Below, in pieces: positions 33,761-42,598 of a stretch of 64,000 nt of DNA. The position numbers were made by a program, and so were the translations under genes. How positions within the stretch are numbered: position 1 is the stretch's first letter; each line of letters opens with the position of its first letter. Source of the stretch: Arcicella lustrica (GTDB taxonomy: Bacteria > Bacteroidota > Bacteroidia > Cytophagales > Spirosomataceae). Below the pieces are notes generated by a model, which saw nothing but the letters and a program-made list of their open reading frames with translations, did no database searches and was not told the origin of the DNA. Where the stretch lies: positions 496,001-560,000 of the forward strand of contig NZ_JAYGIM010000001.1 in NCBI RefSeq assembly GCF_034930985.1. Reading direction: 5' to 3'.

Positions 33761-34145
33761 GTTATGCACATGGCAAACAATTTTTGTCAATCTTATATTA
33801 GGTACAATTTTTACTTTGTGCTTAGTGTACAATGTTCTTATCATAGATTCCCTAGGAATCAAGCAACTGCTTTTCCCCAAAAAAACAACTCTAATCAGTC
33901 AGTGTGTGAATGAATTAATAAAACGAAACATTCAGTTTACATACGAAAGTAAAGGGTTGTCAAATAATCTTTTTTGTGTAATTCATAATGAAGAGTTTTA
34001 CGATAATTCAATATCATTTCACTTCTATTTTAAGGATAAAAATCAAGTTGCAATAAATTGTATAGACCATTCTTCAGACGAAAAAATTACTAAGAACATA
34101 ACCGAATTTAATGAGCTTTTAAAATACAAACCCTTTACCATTTAA
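33750..34145 (+). CDS. Membrane-anchored hypothetical protein, paralog of previous gene
   Basis: This 131-residue protein has an N-terminal membrane helix (IFVNLILGTIFTLCLVYNVL) and a soluble domain related to the gene just upstream, which it overlaps by 11 bp. The ATG at 33750 is preferred to TTG codons further up. Divergence between the paralogs is high, so duplication is old. The function is unknown. Confidence 0.6.
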   Translation: MINELCTWQTIFVNLILGTIFTLCLVYNVLIIDSLGIKQLLFPKKTTLISQCVNELIKRNIQFTYESKGLSNNLFCVIHNEEFYDNSISFHFYFKDKNQVAINCIDHSSDEKITKNITEFNELLKYKPFTI

Positions 34146-34163
34146 TCAAAATTTTCCCCAAAA

Positions 34164-34385
34164 ATGAGCGAACTTAAAAAGGTAAGAATTACCTATCCTG
34201 CAACTGTTTTTGTGTCAAAATTCATTTTTGTTGAACAAGATAAAATTGACGAAATGATTGATAACCATGAGTTAATCGTTGATTTTATTTACGGCAATAT
34301 GACTCAGGAGCAAAAAGACTTCACTGAAAAAGATTCAATCCATTCAGCATACACTCAAGGTTATGCAAAACTCAAGATACTATGA
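34164..34385 (+). CDS. Hypothetical protein (73 aa)
   Basis: This small acidic soluble protein (FIFVEQDKIDEMIDNHELIV) overlaps the start of the methyltransferase gene by four bases (ATGA), so the two are translationally coupled. No motif is recognised. Confidence 0.55.
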   Translation: MSELKKVRITYPATVFVSKFIFVEQDKIDEMIDNHELIVDFIYGNMTQEQKDFTEKDSIHSAYTQGYAKLKIL

Positions 34386-35434
34386 AAAAAGACATCTCAA
34401 TGGTAGAGCTTTTCAGTGGTACTGGTGGCTTTTCAGTAGGCTTTAAAAACGCTGGTTACAACATTACAGAACATTACTTTTCAGAAAAAAACAAACACGC
34501 AATCGCAAATTTTAAATACAACTTTCATGGAGCAAAATTTCTTGGGCCAGTTGCCAATGTTTCCGCAAGACAATTCTACAAACCCGACGTACTCACTTTT
34601 GGAAGCCCTTGCCAAGATTTCTCATTACTTGGACGTAGAGCTGGGCTTGAAGGAGCAAGAAGTATTCTTATCATGGAAGCAATTAGAATTATTTCTGAAA
34701 GCCAACCAAGCGTATTTATCTGGGAAAATGTTAAAGGAGCATTCTCCAGCAATGGTCGCAGAGATTTTTGGGCAATCCTGCAAGCGTTTGCCAACCTACG
34801 GGGTTATAGATTTAAATGGCAATTGCTTAATTCAAAGTGGATTTTACCCCAAAATCGTGAGCGACTGTACCTTATTGGACATCTTGATGGAAGAAGTTTC
34901 CCCGGAGTATTTCCTTTCACCGAATCAGATTTCAGGACTACTCAAAGGACAACAAACTCCCCAGTTATTAGAACTATTACAGCCGGTGCCAACTCAGGAG
35001 GACACCACTCTTCAATGACGCTTATTCATGATGTTTCTAACAAAAACAACTTTGGTAGAAACTCTAATAAACAGCATGAAAGGGTTTATGACCCAAAAGG
35101 CATTATTGGAACGCTTACAGGAAATAGATTGGATGATAAAGCTAAAATAATTACTACAGGTAGAGGATACGTTGAAGGAGATTTAAAGGATTATGTAGGA
35201 ACTATCACATCAAGTTCCTTTGAGCAAAATAATCATTTATACTTCCAAAATACCATCAGGAGGTTAACAGAAATAGAATGCGAGCGTTGCCAAGGGCTTC
35301 CAGACGATTGGACTCGATATGGCATTTACACCAAAAGAGGCAAAGAAGTGACGAAAGAAATAGCAAAAACCAATCGCTATAGAATGATTGGAAATGCGGT
35401 TTCTGGAACGATGGTACAAATGATAGCTGAATGA
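34382..35434 (+). CDS. DNA (cytosine-5-)-methyltransferase
   Basis: This 350-residue C5 cytosine methyltransferase has motif I VELFSGTGGFSVGF at residues 8-21, catalytic motif IV GSPCQDFS (Cys77), motif VI WENVKG near 114, motif VIII LPQNRERLYLIG near 157, and C-terminal motif X RMIGNAVSGTM near 335. No restriction endonuclease gene is adjacent, so it is probably an orphan enzyme that protects the element's DNA from host restriction. The target sequence cannot be read. A second frame inside the gene is also open (see the entry at 34527). Confidence 0.95.
   Translation: MKKDISMVELFSGTGGFSVGFKNAGYNITEHYFSEKNKHAIANFKYNFHGAKFLGPVANVSARQFYKPDVLTFGSPCQDFSLLGRRAGLEGARSILIMEAIRIISESQPSVFIWENVKGAFSSNGRRDFWAILQAFANLRGYRFKWQLLNSKWILPQNRERLYLIGHLDGRSFPGVFPFTESDFRTTQRTTNSPVIRTITAGANSGGHHSSMTLIHDVSNKNNFGRNSNKQHERVYDPKGIIGTLTGNRLDDKAKIITTGRGYVEGDLKDYVGTITSSSFEQNNHLYFQNTIRRLTEIECERCQGLPDDWTRYGIYTKRGKEVTKEIAKTNRYRMIGNAVSGTMVQMIAE
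34527..35018 (+). CDS. Possible overlapping gene inside the methyltransferase gene
   Basis: This 163-codon frame is in a different register from the methyltransferase and lies wholly within it. Its product looks like a genuine protein: an amphipathic middle (SWKQLELFLKANQAYL), a segment FGQSCKRLPTYGVIDLNGNC, and an end reading DILMEEVSPEYFLSPNQISG. The last pattern recalls short phage proteins ending in D-I-L-E-x-x-V-x-x-x-Y-F-L-S that I remember near or inside phage methyltransferase genes. Random open frames of this length are rare in AT-rich DNA. It could still be a shadow frame. Confidence 0.45.
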   Translation: MEQNFLGQLPMFPQDNSTNPTYSLLEALAKISHYLDVELGLKEQEVFLSWKQLELFLKANQAYLSGKMLKEHSPAMVAEIFGQSCKRLPTYGVIDLNGNCLIQSGFYPKIVSDCTLLDILMEEVSPEYFLSPNQISGLLKGQQTPQLLELLQPVPTQEDTTLQ

Positions 35435-35451
35435 TTAAAAATAATTAAGTG

Positions 35452-35781
35452 ATGAAAGACAAATATTTTCTATTAACAGCAATCTGGATATTACTGTTTT
35501 TTGGCTCTGCTATCAGTATGAGTTTTTTGACAGATTACCTACAAGCTTCAGGTTTTTTTGTTGATGAAAAAGTAGTCGATATGACAATGCAATGGGATAA
35601 TTCAAGTAATAAATATATCCTAAAACAAGCGACTGACGGTTCGATTGACAAAAATTTCAAATGGGGTTATAGACACTTCTTATTCTTATTTATGTGGTTC
35701 TTCCTTTCGGTATTAAGTATCCTCAAAATTGGACTTTCAATTAATTCATACATCCAAAAATCAAATGAAACTAAGCGGTAA
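35452..35781 (+). CDS. Membrane protein (109 aa)
   Basis: It has one N-terminal membrane helix (LLTAIWILLFFGSAISMSFL), a soluble middle, and a second helix near residue 80 (FLFLFMWFFLSVLSILKIGL). An ATG at 35452 directly follows a GTG; I take the ATG. It begins 17 bp after the methyltransferase and overlaps the next gene by 17 bp. The function is unknown. Confidence 0.55.
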   Translation: MKDKYFLLTAIWILLFFGSAISMSFLTDYLQASGFFVDEKVVDMTMQWDNSSNKYILKQATDGSIDKNFKWGYRHFLFLFMWFFLSVLSILKIGLSINSYIQKSNETKR

Positions 35782-35989
35782 AGAAACAGCCCTTCAGATA
35801 AGCTCCATTCAACTTTTAGGACAGCTTTGTAAAGAGGATTACGGAATAGCGATGGCTATTTATCAAACTAAAATTGATTTTTTGGATGAATGCCTGAAAG
35901 TTTGCGATGTCAATGATTATCAGGCAATTTTTGAAGATAAAGAGAAGTATTTAACACTACATTTTATGCTAAACAACTGCCAAAAATAA
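35765..35989 (+). CDS. Hypothetical protein (74 aa)
   Basis: This small soluble helical protein (SGKETALQISSIQLLGQLCK, YQTKIDFLDECLKVCDV) starts inside the end of the preceding gene and shares one base with the next (TAATG). The ATG at 35765 is chosen because the upstream part of the frame only mirrors the overlapping gene. No motif is recognised. Confidence 0.5.
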   Translation: MKLSGKETALQISSIQLLGQLCKEDYGIAMAIYQTKIDFLDECLKVCDVNDYQAIFEDKEKYLTLHFMLNNCQK

Positions 35990-36240
35990 TGAGCGAATTA
36001 TTAGAACAATTTGAAAAATTAATCCAAGAAAAGACAGTAGTCTTTAATCAAGATGTTGAGGATGGTTTCTTTATTCAAGTTTGCAATCGTGGAGAAAACT
36101 TTCTTCAAATAGCGGAAATCGAACCAGAACATCATAAAACGATTGAATCTGCTATTGTCGCAGCAGTTGGTTATCTCAAGAAACAAAAAGAAGATTTTGA
36201 AACAGTTTTAAAAGGAATTCAAGACCGAAACAAACGTTAA
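35989..36240 (+). CDS. Hypothetical protein (83 aa)
   Basis: This acidic soluble protein (LEQFEKLIQEKTVVFNQDVE, IESAIVAAVGYLKKQKEDFE) is coupled to the previous gene by TAATG and is probably helical. No motif is recognised. Confidence 0.5.
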   Translation: MSELLEQFEKLIQEKTVVFNQDVEDGFFIQVCNRGENFLQIAEIEPEHHKTIESAIVAAVGYLKKQKEDFETVLKGIQDRNKR

Positions 36241-36252
36241 CCTCAAAATAAT

Positions 36253-36534
36253 ATGATAAAGATATTTAGCGAACTTATCAAAGCACTTGCTTTTGGCTTC
36301 TTGGTTTTTATATTCTGTACAGTCATCAACGAACGCTTAGATATGGAAGAGCATGGTAATAAAACCAAGAATAGTAATGAAATACCATTCAATAGCAAAA
36401 TCGGCAGCCTTCAATATTCTTTAGAGAGTAGAGACACCATCAACCGAATTATCATGCAAAATAGTTACTCAGGTAAATTTCATGAAATCGTTCTTCCTAA
36501 AGGCACAATCGTAAAAAGTTTAAAGATTAATTAA
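36253..36534 (+). CDS. Single-helix membrane protein (93 aa)
   Basis: It has an N-terminal membrane helix (LIKALAFGFLVFIFCTVI) and then a polar region, probably outside the cytoplasm. There is no lipobox. The function is unknown. Confidence 0.5.
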   Translation: MIKIFSELIKALAFGFLVFIFCTVINERLDMEEHGNKTKNSNEIPFNSKIGSLQYSLESRDTINRIIMQNSYSGKFHEIVLPKGTIVKSLKIN

Positions 36535-36565
36535 AGTGTTTTCAAACAAATAAACAATTCAAACA

Positions 36566-36772
36566 ATGCAAAAATCAGAAGTTATCGTCGGTCAATTAGT
36601 TACTTATTTCGCAGTCATCAAGGAAGACGGCACAAAATTAAATCCATGTTCTACCCGTATTCTCTCAGAAGTAACCGAATTGCCATCAGGTGAAGAGGTT
36701 TGCCAGATTGAAGGCAAAAGAGGTTTAGTATCAATCCAACATCTTGAAATTGTACCACAAACTGAAAATTAA
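36566..36772 (+). CDS. Hypothetical protein (68 aa)
   Basis: This small strand-rich protein (VIVGQLVTYFAVIKEDGTKL, GEEVCQIEGKRGLVSIQHLE) has the alternating pattern of a small barrel, possibly SH3-like. The function is unknown. Confidence 0.5.
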   Translation: MQKSEVIVGQLVTYFAVIKEDGTKLNPCSTRILSEVTELPSGEEVCQIEGKRGLVSIQHLEIVPQTEN

Positions 36773-36777
36773 TCGTC

Positions 36778-37011
36778 ATGGTTGTACAAGAATCTATGGA
36801 GTTTGATTCAATAATTACTGTTCAAATTCTTGAAAAGGAAAAAAGAGATTGGGGTATAGTCGACTTAGAATTAGCATTTGAAGGTAAAGTACAAATAACA
36901 CCTAAGAAAATGCGAGAGCTGGGTAAATGGCTAATCAACCAAGGGAAAAGAATCGGAAAAGAATACAATGTGAACGGTAAGAAAAAACGGAAAAAACATG
37001 AACAAATATAA
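36778..37011 (+). CDS. Hypothetical basic protein (77 aa)
   Basis: This small protein has a strand-rich first half and a strongly basic end (WLINQGKRIGKEYNVNGKKK and further Arg/Lys), which suggests nucleic-acid contact. It starts 5 bp after the previous gene and its tail overlaps the next short gene by 14 bp. Confidence 0.45.
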   Translation: MVVQESMEFDSIITVQILEKEKRDWGIVDLELAFEGKVQITPKKMRELGKWLINQGKRIGKEYNVNGKKKRKKHEQI

Positions 37012-37159
37012 ACTTGGGGATAAAGTATTATCCCCAAGTAAATTGATAGTCAATGGTATTAGAGCTGAAGAAGTTGAAGTAAAGAGTATATCAGGAGCTT
37101 TAGGATGGCCTCTTTCAAGCGACTTAGTAATTGGCTCCTCTCGAAATGAAAAAACATGA
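36998..37159 (+). CDS. Small hypothetical protein (53 aa)
   Basis: A 53-codon frame begins within the end of the previous gene. It opens with YKLGDKVLSPSKLIVNGIRA, which resembles short phage proteins that begin with a K-x-G-D-x-V-x-x-P beta-strand. It is the last rightward gene before the leftward cargo block. No function is known. Confidence 0.4.
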   Translation: MNKYKLGDKVLSPSKLIVNGIRAEEVEVKSISGALGWPLSSDLVIGSSRNEKT

Positions 37160-37246
37160 ATTTAACAAATACACATTTGGAATAAAGGATTTTCGAACAA
37201 TAATAAGAACGTAGTAAATTCTATAGAAATATATGTTAATTATTCC

Positions 37247-37318
37247 CTACGCATAGTTTAATCCCAAATTGCATTGAGTGGTAGTTGTTTCTGGATGTTC
37301 CTTACCAAATATTTTATC
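37247..37318 (-). pseudogene. Remnant of a TPR repeat (third copy of the cassette)
   Basis: A minus-strand segment reads DKIFGKEHPETTTTQCNLGL before stopping, matching the repeat unit of the TPR gene that ends at 37505 (GKEHPETATLYNNLGLEY). It is noncoding today. The rest of the gap 37160-37504 carries only the flanking repeat listed next. Confidence 0.7.
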
Positions 37319-37403
37319 CTGCTACAATACTACAATTTTCATATTATCACAAATAAACACTTATCATTATTAGACCACATTTATACTTTTTTTTAATGGA
37401 CAA

Positions 37404-37504
37404 GTTTAATGAATTGATAATCAAGACAATTTAATTAAATATTGTATTGCAGTTTGATTGAAATGCCTATTTTATTATTCAGTATAAAGTAGCGAAATAA
37501 ATGC
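37404..37504 (-). repeat. Flanking noncoding repeat, copy 1
   Basis: The block TGAATTGATAATCAAGACAA, then TTTAATTAAATATTG and GTATAAAGTAGC, recurs almost exactly at 40199-40290, and in a more diverged form from 42607. The copies flank the duplicated TPR cassette and mark the duplication ends. Confidence 0.8.
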
Positions 37505-39799
37505 TTATTTCTTCTTACACTCCTCGTAATTACTGATGATTTTAGAGGTGTTTATCTTACTCAATTTGGCTAACTCGAGAGCTTTTTCAAAAAACTGAAG
37601 AGCTTGTTTTTGATTACCATAATAGCAATGAACTTTAGCAAGGTTTTGATAGACTATTACCCATAAAACTTCTTCTTTGGCTACTTTACCATTTTCTAAT
37701 AATTCTAAAGCATAAGTAAAGTAGTTAATAGCTGAAGTAAATTGGTTTCTACTAAATGTCATTATACCTAATTCATTTATAACTTCAGCTTGTTTAGATG
37801 TTGTTTCATTACCAAACCATGTTTTTTGAAAATAAGCAACTCCATTTTGCTTTTCACCTTTAACTAAGTAAACAAATCCCAAGTTATTATATAAGTTTTC
37901 AGTTGATGGATGTTCTTTACCTAATACTTTTTCAAATATCACTAATGCTTTTTGATAATAGTTAATTGAGGTATTATAATCTCCTTTATTGGAATAAACA
38001 ACTCCTAAATTATTGTAGGAGTTTGCAGTTGATGGATGTTCTTTACCTAACACTTTTTCTTGTATCAATAATGCTTTTTGATAACAGCTAATTGAGTTAT
38101 CATATTCTCCTTTATTGGAATAAACAGCTCCTAAATTATTGTAGGAGGTAGCAGTCTCTGGATGTTCTATACCTAATACTTTTTCTTGTATCAATAAAGC
38201 TTTTTGGAAATAGCTCAGTGCGTTATCAAAATCCCCTTCATGAAGATTAAGTGCTCCCAAATTACCATAGGAGATAGCAGTCTCTGGATGTTCTATACCT
38301 AATACTTTTTCTTGTATTATAAGAGCTTTTTGAAAATAGTTCATTGCGTTAACATAATCCCCCGTATCTAAATAAACTAATCCCAAACTATTATAGGTAG
38401 TAGCTGTTTCTGGATGTTCCTCACTTAATATTTTTTCTTGAATCACCAATGCTTTTTGGCAAAAGCTTATTGCTGTGTTATAATCTCCTTTTTCAGCATA
38501 AACTCCTACCATATTATTATAGGTGATAGCTATTGATGGATGTTCCTTGCCGAATACTTTTTCAAATATCTCTAATGCTTTTTGATAATAGTTAATTGCC
38601 GTATCATAGTCCCCTTTTTTGTGATAAACTAGTCCCAAATTATTGTAGGAGGTAGCAGTTAATGGATGTTCCTTACCTAAAATTTTTTCTTGTATTAATA
38701 AAGCTTTTTGATAATAGTTAATTGCGGTATCATGATTTCCAATATGTCTATAAACTAATCCCATATTACCATAGGTTATAGCTGTTTCTATATGCTCCTT
38801 ACCTAAAACCTTTTCATATACAATCAACGCTTTTTGATAATAGCTGATTGCGATATTATAATCCCCTAGATTATGATATTCTAACCCTAAATTATTGTAT
38901 AGGGTTGCTGTTTCTGGATGTTCCTTGCCTAATACTTCAACTATTATCAAAGCTTTTTGATAATAGTTAATTGCGGTATTGTAATCCCCTTTATGGGCAT
39001 AAACCCTTCCCAGATTACTGTAAGAGGTAGCTGTGTTTGGATGTTCTTTGCCAAATATTTTTTCATATATTCCCAATGCTTTTTGAAAAGAGATAATTGC
39101 TAAAGTATAAATTCCTTTCACATCTAAAATATATCCTTCTTCAGACAAATAGTCAGGATTATTAGGCTCATAATACAAGGCTTGGTCAATCTGTTCCAAC
39201 GCTTTATCTAATTGGTAATTAATACTGCTATTTCTTGCTTGCAAATAGCTTATGTGGGCTATTTCATGTTGTTGTTGAGCTATTTTGGTTTTGCGTTTTT
39301 GTTTAAAGGTTTCTAGCAGACTTTGATAGCCATAGTTATCAAAAATATCTAACCTTTTATTGACTTCAGTTAATAATTGACTTAGTTCAGTATCTTGAGT
39401 TTGATTACGGTATGCTTTTACTTCATCCTTTAATTTTTGGTTTTCTAATACTACTTTTCCATATTCTTGTAAAAAAGCTGTAGAGTCAAATATTCCTGAC
39501 CCTTGAGATTTAGCAAGTATTTGTTTTAATAATTGGTTATTTTCTTTTGTCAGGGTTTCTATGTGAAGAAGCTCTTTTGCTAAAGCAGGTATTTTTTTGA
39601 GATATACAGCAAAAGCATCAAACTGTTTTTTATCAGTAAGGTCATATACTATCACATTTTCTCCTTGTATTACCTTCACTATATTTTGGCTACCTTCAAT
39701 CTTTACTTCAGCGGATTGCCCTTTTTTAGGTTTTTGAGGTATTTGTCCCCACAGCTGAGTTGCAAGGATAAGCAATATGATTAATAGGAGCTTTTTCAT
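37505..39799 (-). CDS. Secreted tetratricopeptide-repeat protein, copy 1 (10 repeats)
   Basis: This 764-residue protein starts at M-K-K-L-L-L-I-I-L-L (chosen because the signal peptide begins there). After export it has a conserved head (residues 20-200: IEGSQNIVKVIQGENVIVYD, then coiled coil) and ten 42-residue TPRs of the type Y-x-x-A-L-x-I-x-E-K-V-L-G-K-E-H-P-x-T-A. Non-canonical TPRs with a C-terminal cap complete it. These repeats bind other proteins. It is paralogous to 40296-42215, which has seven such repeats. Leftward orientation inside a rightward phage-like region suggests cargo. Confidence 0.85.
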   Translation of the reverse strand: MKKLLLIILLILATQLWGQIPQKPKKGQSAEVKIEGSQNIVKVIQGENVIVYDLTDKKQFDAFAVYLKKIPALAKELLHIETLTKENNQLLKQILAKSQGSGIFDSTAFLQEYGKVVLENQKLKDEVKAYRNQTQDTELSQLLTEVNKRLDIFDNYGYQSLLETFKQKRKTKIAQQQHEIAHISYLQARNSSINYQLDKALEQIDQALYYEPNNPDYLSEEGYILDVKGIYTLAIISFQKALGIYEKIFGKEHPNTATSYSNLGRVYAHKGDYNTAINYYQKALIIVEVLGKEHPETATLYNNLGLEYHNLGDYNIAISYYQKALIVYEKVLGKEHIETAITYGNMGLVYRHIGNHDTAINYYQKALLIQEKILGKEHPLTATSYNNLGLVYHKKGDYDTAINYYQKALEIFEKVFGKEHPSIAITYNNMVGVYAEKGDYNTAISFCQKALVIQEKILSEEHPETATTYNSLGLVYLDTGDYVNAMNYFQKALIIQEKVLGIEHPETAISYGNLGALNLHEGDFDNALSYFQKALLIQEKVLGIEHPETATSYNNLGAVYSNKGEYDNSISCYQKALLIQEKVLGKEHPSTANSYNNLGVVYSNKGDYNTSINYYQKALVIFEKVLGKEHPSTENLYNNLGFVYLVKGEKQNGVAYFQKTWFGNETTSKQAEVINELGIMTFSRNQFTSAINYFTYALELLENGKVAKEEVLWVIVYQNLAKVHCYYGNQKQALQFFEKALELAKLSKINTSKIISNYEECKKK

Positions 39800-40183
39800 T
39801 TTTTTCTTTTTTTGATTACTCTGTAGCCACCCCAAGCCAATCCAGTAAAAGTAGCTACTGCAATCAATGCTATAAATACATTTTCAGTGTTTTTAGCCCA
39901 ATCAACAAAAGAATGTTCTTGTTTGATTGAAGTTTTATACAAATTAGAAGTATCTTATTTTATCCTCTCCTTAGCTTACTTTTAGTTTTTTTACTGGCCT
40001 GTTCTATTCCAACTATAGCTTTTTGACTGGTATAATTTCCTTGCTGTGTGATGGAAACATTGTTATCAGTACTTTGTTTGTGCTTATTTCCTTGATGGAA
40101 ATTTTAGCCTCTTGTTGGGCTTTTATAGAGGTAATACTTAGGGGTAATATTAGGAAGAAGCAATAAAAGTAGATTTTATACAT
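39796..40183 (-). pseudogene. Frameshifted copy of the small membrane partner gene
   Basis: Reading from 40183, the frame opens MYKIYFYCFFLILPLSITS, then AQQEAKISIK, as in the intact gene at 42212-42598. It then shifts frame before GNKHKQSTDNNVSITQQGNY and shifts or stops again before a tail ending in a membrane helix and I-K-K-R-K-K. The end still overlaps the TPR start by ATGA. At least one frameshift and one stop make it a pseudogene, so TPR copy 1 lacks a working partner. Confidence 0.8.
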
Positions 40184-40196
40184 AGTGATAGAAGTT

Positions 40197-40290
40197 CAAT
40201 GAATTGATAATCAAGACAATTTAATTAAATATTGCATTGAAGCTTCATTAAAAAGCCTATTCTGATTATTCGGTATAAAGTAGCTATACA
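40197..40290 (-). repeat. Flanking noncoding repeat, copy 2
   Basis: Nearly identical to 37404-37504 over its first 40 bases and related over the rest. It lies between the pseudogene start and the stop of TPR copy 2. Confidence 0.8.
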
Positions 40291-40295
40291 AATTA

Positions 40296-42215
40296 TTATT
40301 TATTCTTACATTCCTCATAATTACTGACGATTTTGGTGGTATCCATCTTACTAAATTTGGCTAATTCAAGTGCTTTTTCAAATAGTAGAAGAGCTTGTTT
40401 TTGATTACCATTATAGCAATGTACTTTAGCAAGGTTTTGATATACAATTGCCCATAAATCTTCTTCTTTTGCCACTTTGCCATTTTCCATTAATTCCAAG
40501 GCATATGCAAAATAGTTAATAGCCTCTAAATATTGGTTCTTGTGAAATACTTGTACACCTACTTGAATAATAATCTGTGCTTGTTTTGATAGTATTTGCT
40601 TATCTAACCATGTTTTTTGTAAATAAGCAATTCCATTTTCTTTTTCACCTTTAGCTAAGTAAACTAATCCCAAAAGAATATATAAGTCCGATGTTGATGG
40701 ATGTTCCTTGCCTAATTTTTTTTCATTAATCCTCAAAGCTTTTTCAAAATAGAGTATCGCATTAGTATAATCACCTATGTTGTCATAATTTACACCCAAA
40801 TTATAGCATAAGTCAACTGTGAAAGGATGTTCATTACCGAATATTTTTTCTCTAATACTCAAAGCTTTTTCATAAAATTTAATCGCTGTGGAATAATTAC
40901 CTTGTTTATCATAAATTAATCCCAAGTTATTATACGAAGTAGCAGTTGATGGATGTTCCTTGCCTAATACCTTTTCTAGTATATCCATAGATTTTTCATA
41001 ATAGCTTATTGCGGTAGTATAATCACCTTGATTTTTATAAACTAATCCCAAATTATTATAAGTCGCTGCTATTGATGGATGTTTCTTACTCACTCCTTTT
41101 TCAAAAACCAATAAAGCTTTTTTATAATACATTATTGCTTTAACATAATCACGTTGCTTGTCATAGACTGCCCCTAAGTTAATATAAGAGGTAGCTGTTT
41201 TTGGGTCTTCTTTACCTAACACTTTTTCATATATCACCAAAGCTTTTTGAAAATAGTTAATTGCATTAACGTAATTTCCTTGATTATCATAAACTAATCC
41301 TAAATTATTATATGTGATAGCAATTATTGGATGTTCTTTGTCTAATAATTTTTCTTGTATCTCCAAAGCTTTTTTATGGTAGTTTAAAGCAATTGCATAA
41401 TCACCTTTATGATTATGAACTAGTCCTAAATTATTATACGTGATAGCTGTTTCAGGATTTTCTTTCCCTAATACTTTTTCCTCTATTAATAAAGCTTTTT
41501 GATAATAAATAATTGAATAAACATATTCCCCTTTCTCATCTAATATATGTCCTTTTTCAAATAAATATTCAGAGTTATCGGATTCATAAAACAAGGCTTC
41601 ATCAATCTGTTCTAGAGCTCTGTCTAATTGATAATTAGAATGGTTATTTCTTGCTTGCAGATAGCTTATTTGGGCTATTTCATGTTGTTGTTGAGCTATT
41701 TTGATTTTACGTTTTTGTTTAAAATTTTCTAGAAGACTTTGATAGCCATCGCTATCAAAAACATTCAATTTTTTATTGGCTTCTGCTAGTAATTGGATTA
41801 GTTCAGTATCTTGAGTTTGTTTACGGTAGGCTTCTACTTCATCCTTTAATTTTTGATTTTCTACTGCTAACTTTCCATATTCTTGTAAAAAAGTACTAGG
41901 GTCAAATACTCCAGACCCTTGAGATTTGTAAAGCATTTGTTTCAATAATTGATTATTTTCTTTTGTCAGTGTCTCAATGTGATGAAGGTCTCTTACTAAA
42001 GTGGGTATTTTTTTTAAATATGCAACAAAAGCATCATACTGTTTCTTATCAGCGAGGTCATATACGATCACTTTTTCTCCTTGTATTACCTTCACTGTAT
42101 TTTGGCTACCTTCAATATTTACCTCAGCATATTGTCCTTTTTTAGATTTTTGAAGCGTTTGTCCTGAAAGTTCAGTTGTAAGCATAAGCAATATTATAAA
42201 TAGGAGCTTTTTCAT
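40296..42215 (-). CDS. Secreted tetratricopeptide-repeat protein, copy 2 (7 repeats)
   Basis: This 639-residue paralog of the gene at 37505 has the same head after a signal peptide (VNIEGSQNTVKVIQGEKVIV, coiled coil to residue 190), then seven 42-residue TPRs and the same C-terminal cap (YQNLAKVHCYNGNQKQALLL). It overlaps the upstream partner gene by ATGA, so the two are translationally coupled. The difference of three repeats from copy 1 fits expansion or contraction by recombination among near-identical 126-bp units. Confidence 0.85.
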   Translation of the reverse strand: MKKLLFIILLMLTTELSGQTLQKSKKGQYAEVNIEGSQNTVKVIQGEKVIVYDLADKKQYDAFVAYLKKIPTLVRDLHHIETLTKENNQLLKQMLYKSQGSGVFDPSTFLQEYGKLAVENQKLKDEVEAYRKQTQDTELIQLLAEANKKLNVFDSDGYQSLLENFKQKRKIKIAQQQHEIAQISYLQARNNHSNYQLDRALEQIDEALFYESDNSEYLFEKGHILDEKGEYVYSIIYYQKALLIEEKVLGKENPETAITYNNLGLVHNHKGDYAIALNYHKKALEIQEKLLDKEHPIIAITYNNLGLVYDNQGNYVNAINYFQKALVIYEKVLGKEDPKTATSYINLGAVYDKQRDYVKAIMYYKKALLVFEKGVSKKHPSIAATYNNLGLVYKNQGDYTTAISYYEKSMDILEKVLGKEHPSTATSYNNLGLIYDKQGNYSTAIKFYEKALSIREKIFGNEHPFTVDLCYNLGVNYDNIGDYTNAILYFEKALRINEKKLGKEHPSTSDLYILLGLVYLAKGEKENGIAYLQKTWLDKQILSKQAQIIIQVGVQVFHKNQYLEAINYFAYALELMENGKVAKEEDLWAIVYQNLAKVHCYNGNQKQALLLFEKALELAKFSKMDTTKIVSNYEECKNK

Positions 42216-42598
42216 TTCTTTCTTTTTTTGATTGCTCTGTAACTTTTTACACAGTAGACTATAAAACTAACTATAGCCATTAAAATCCCAATTATCACTT
42301 CAGTTTTGCTTCTCAAATCTTTAAAGATGGATTCATCTTTTACTGAAGTTTTCAGTATCTCAACACTATCTTTTTTATACACTCCTTGGTTTATTTTTAA
42401 TTTGTTTTTACTGGCTTGTTCTAGTTCAACTGTAGCTTTTTGAATAGAATCATTTGCTTGCTGGGTTATAGAAATATCGTTATAAGTACTTTGTTTATGT
42501 TTATTGCCCTTGACTGTAATTTTAGCCTCTTGCTGAGCTTTTACATAAGCAAAATTTAGTGTTATTAGCGTCAAGCAATAAAAGTAAATTTTTCGCAT
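42212..42598 (-). CDS. Small membrane partner of the TPR protein
   Basis: This 128-residue protein has an N-terminal signal peptide (to V-K-A-Q near residue 21), a polar helical middle rich in Gln/Asn/Lys (KQSTYNDISITQQANDSIQK), a C-terminal membrane helix (VIIGILMAIVSFIVYCVKSY) and a basic tail. The topology is periplasmic with a single anchor. Coupled to the TPR gene, it probably anchors or is bound by that protein. Its duplicate is a pseudogene. Confidence 0.7.
   Translation of the reverse strand: MRKIYFYCLTLITLNFAYVKAQQEAKITVKGNKHKQSTYNDISITQQANDSIQKATVELEQASKNKLKINQGVYKKDSVEILKTSVKDESIFKDLRSKTEVIIGILMAIVSFIVYCVKSYRAIKKRKK

Noticed and set aside
34382..35434. Restriction-modification system
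   Set aside because: Only the methyltransferase is visible; flanking genes are tiny proteins without nuclease motifs, so an orphan enzyme is the better call.
38000..39200. Regularly spaced repeats of about 126 bp
   Set aside because: They encode the in-frame TPR units of the secreted protein, so they are coding repeats and not a CRISPR or satellite array.
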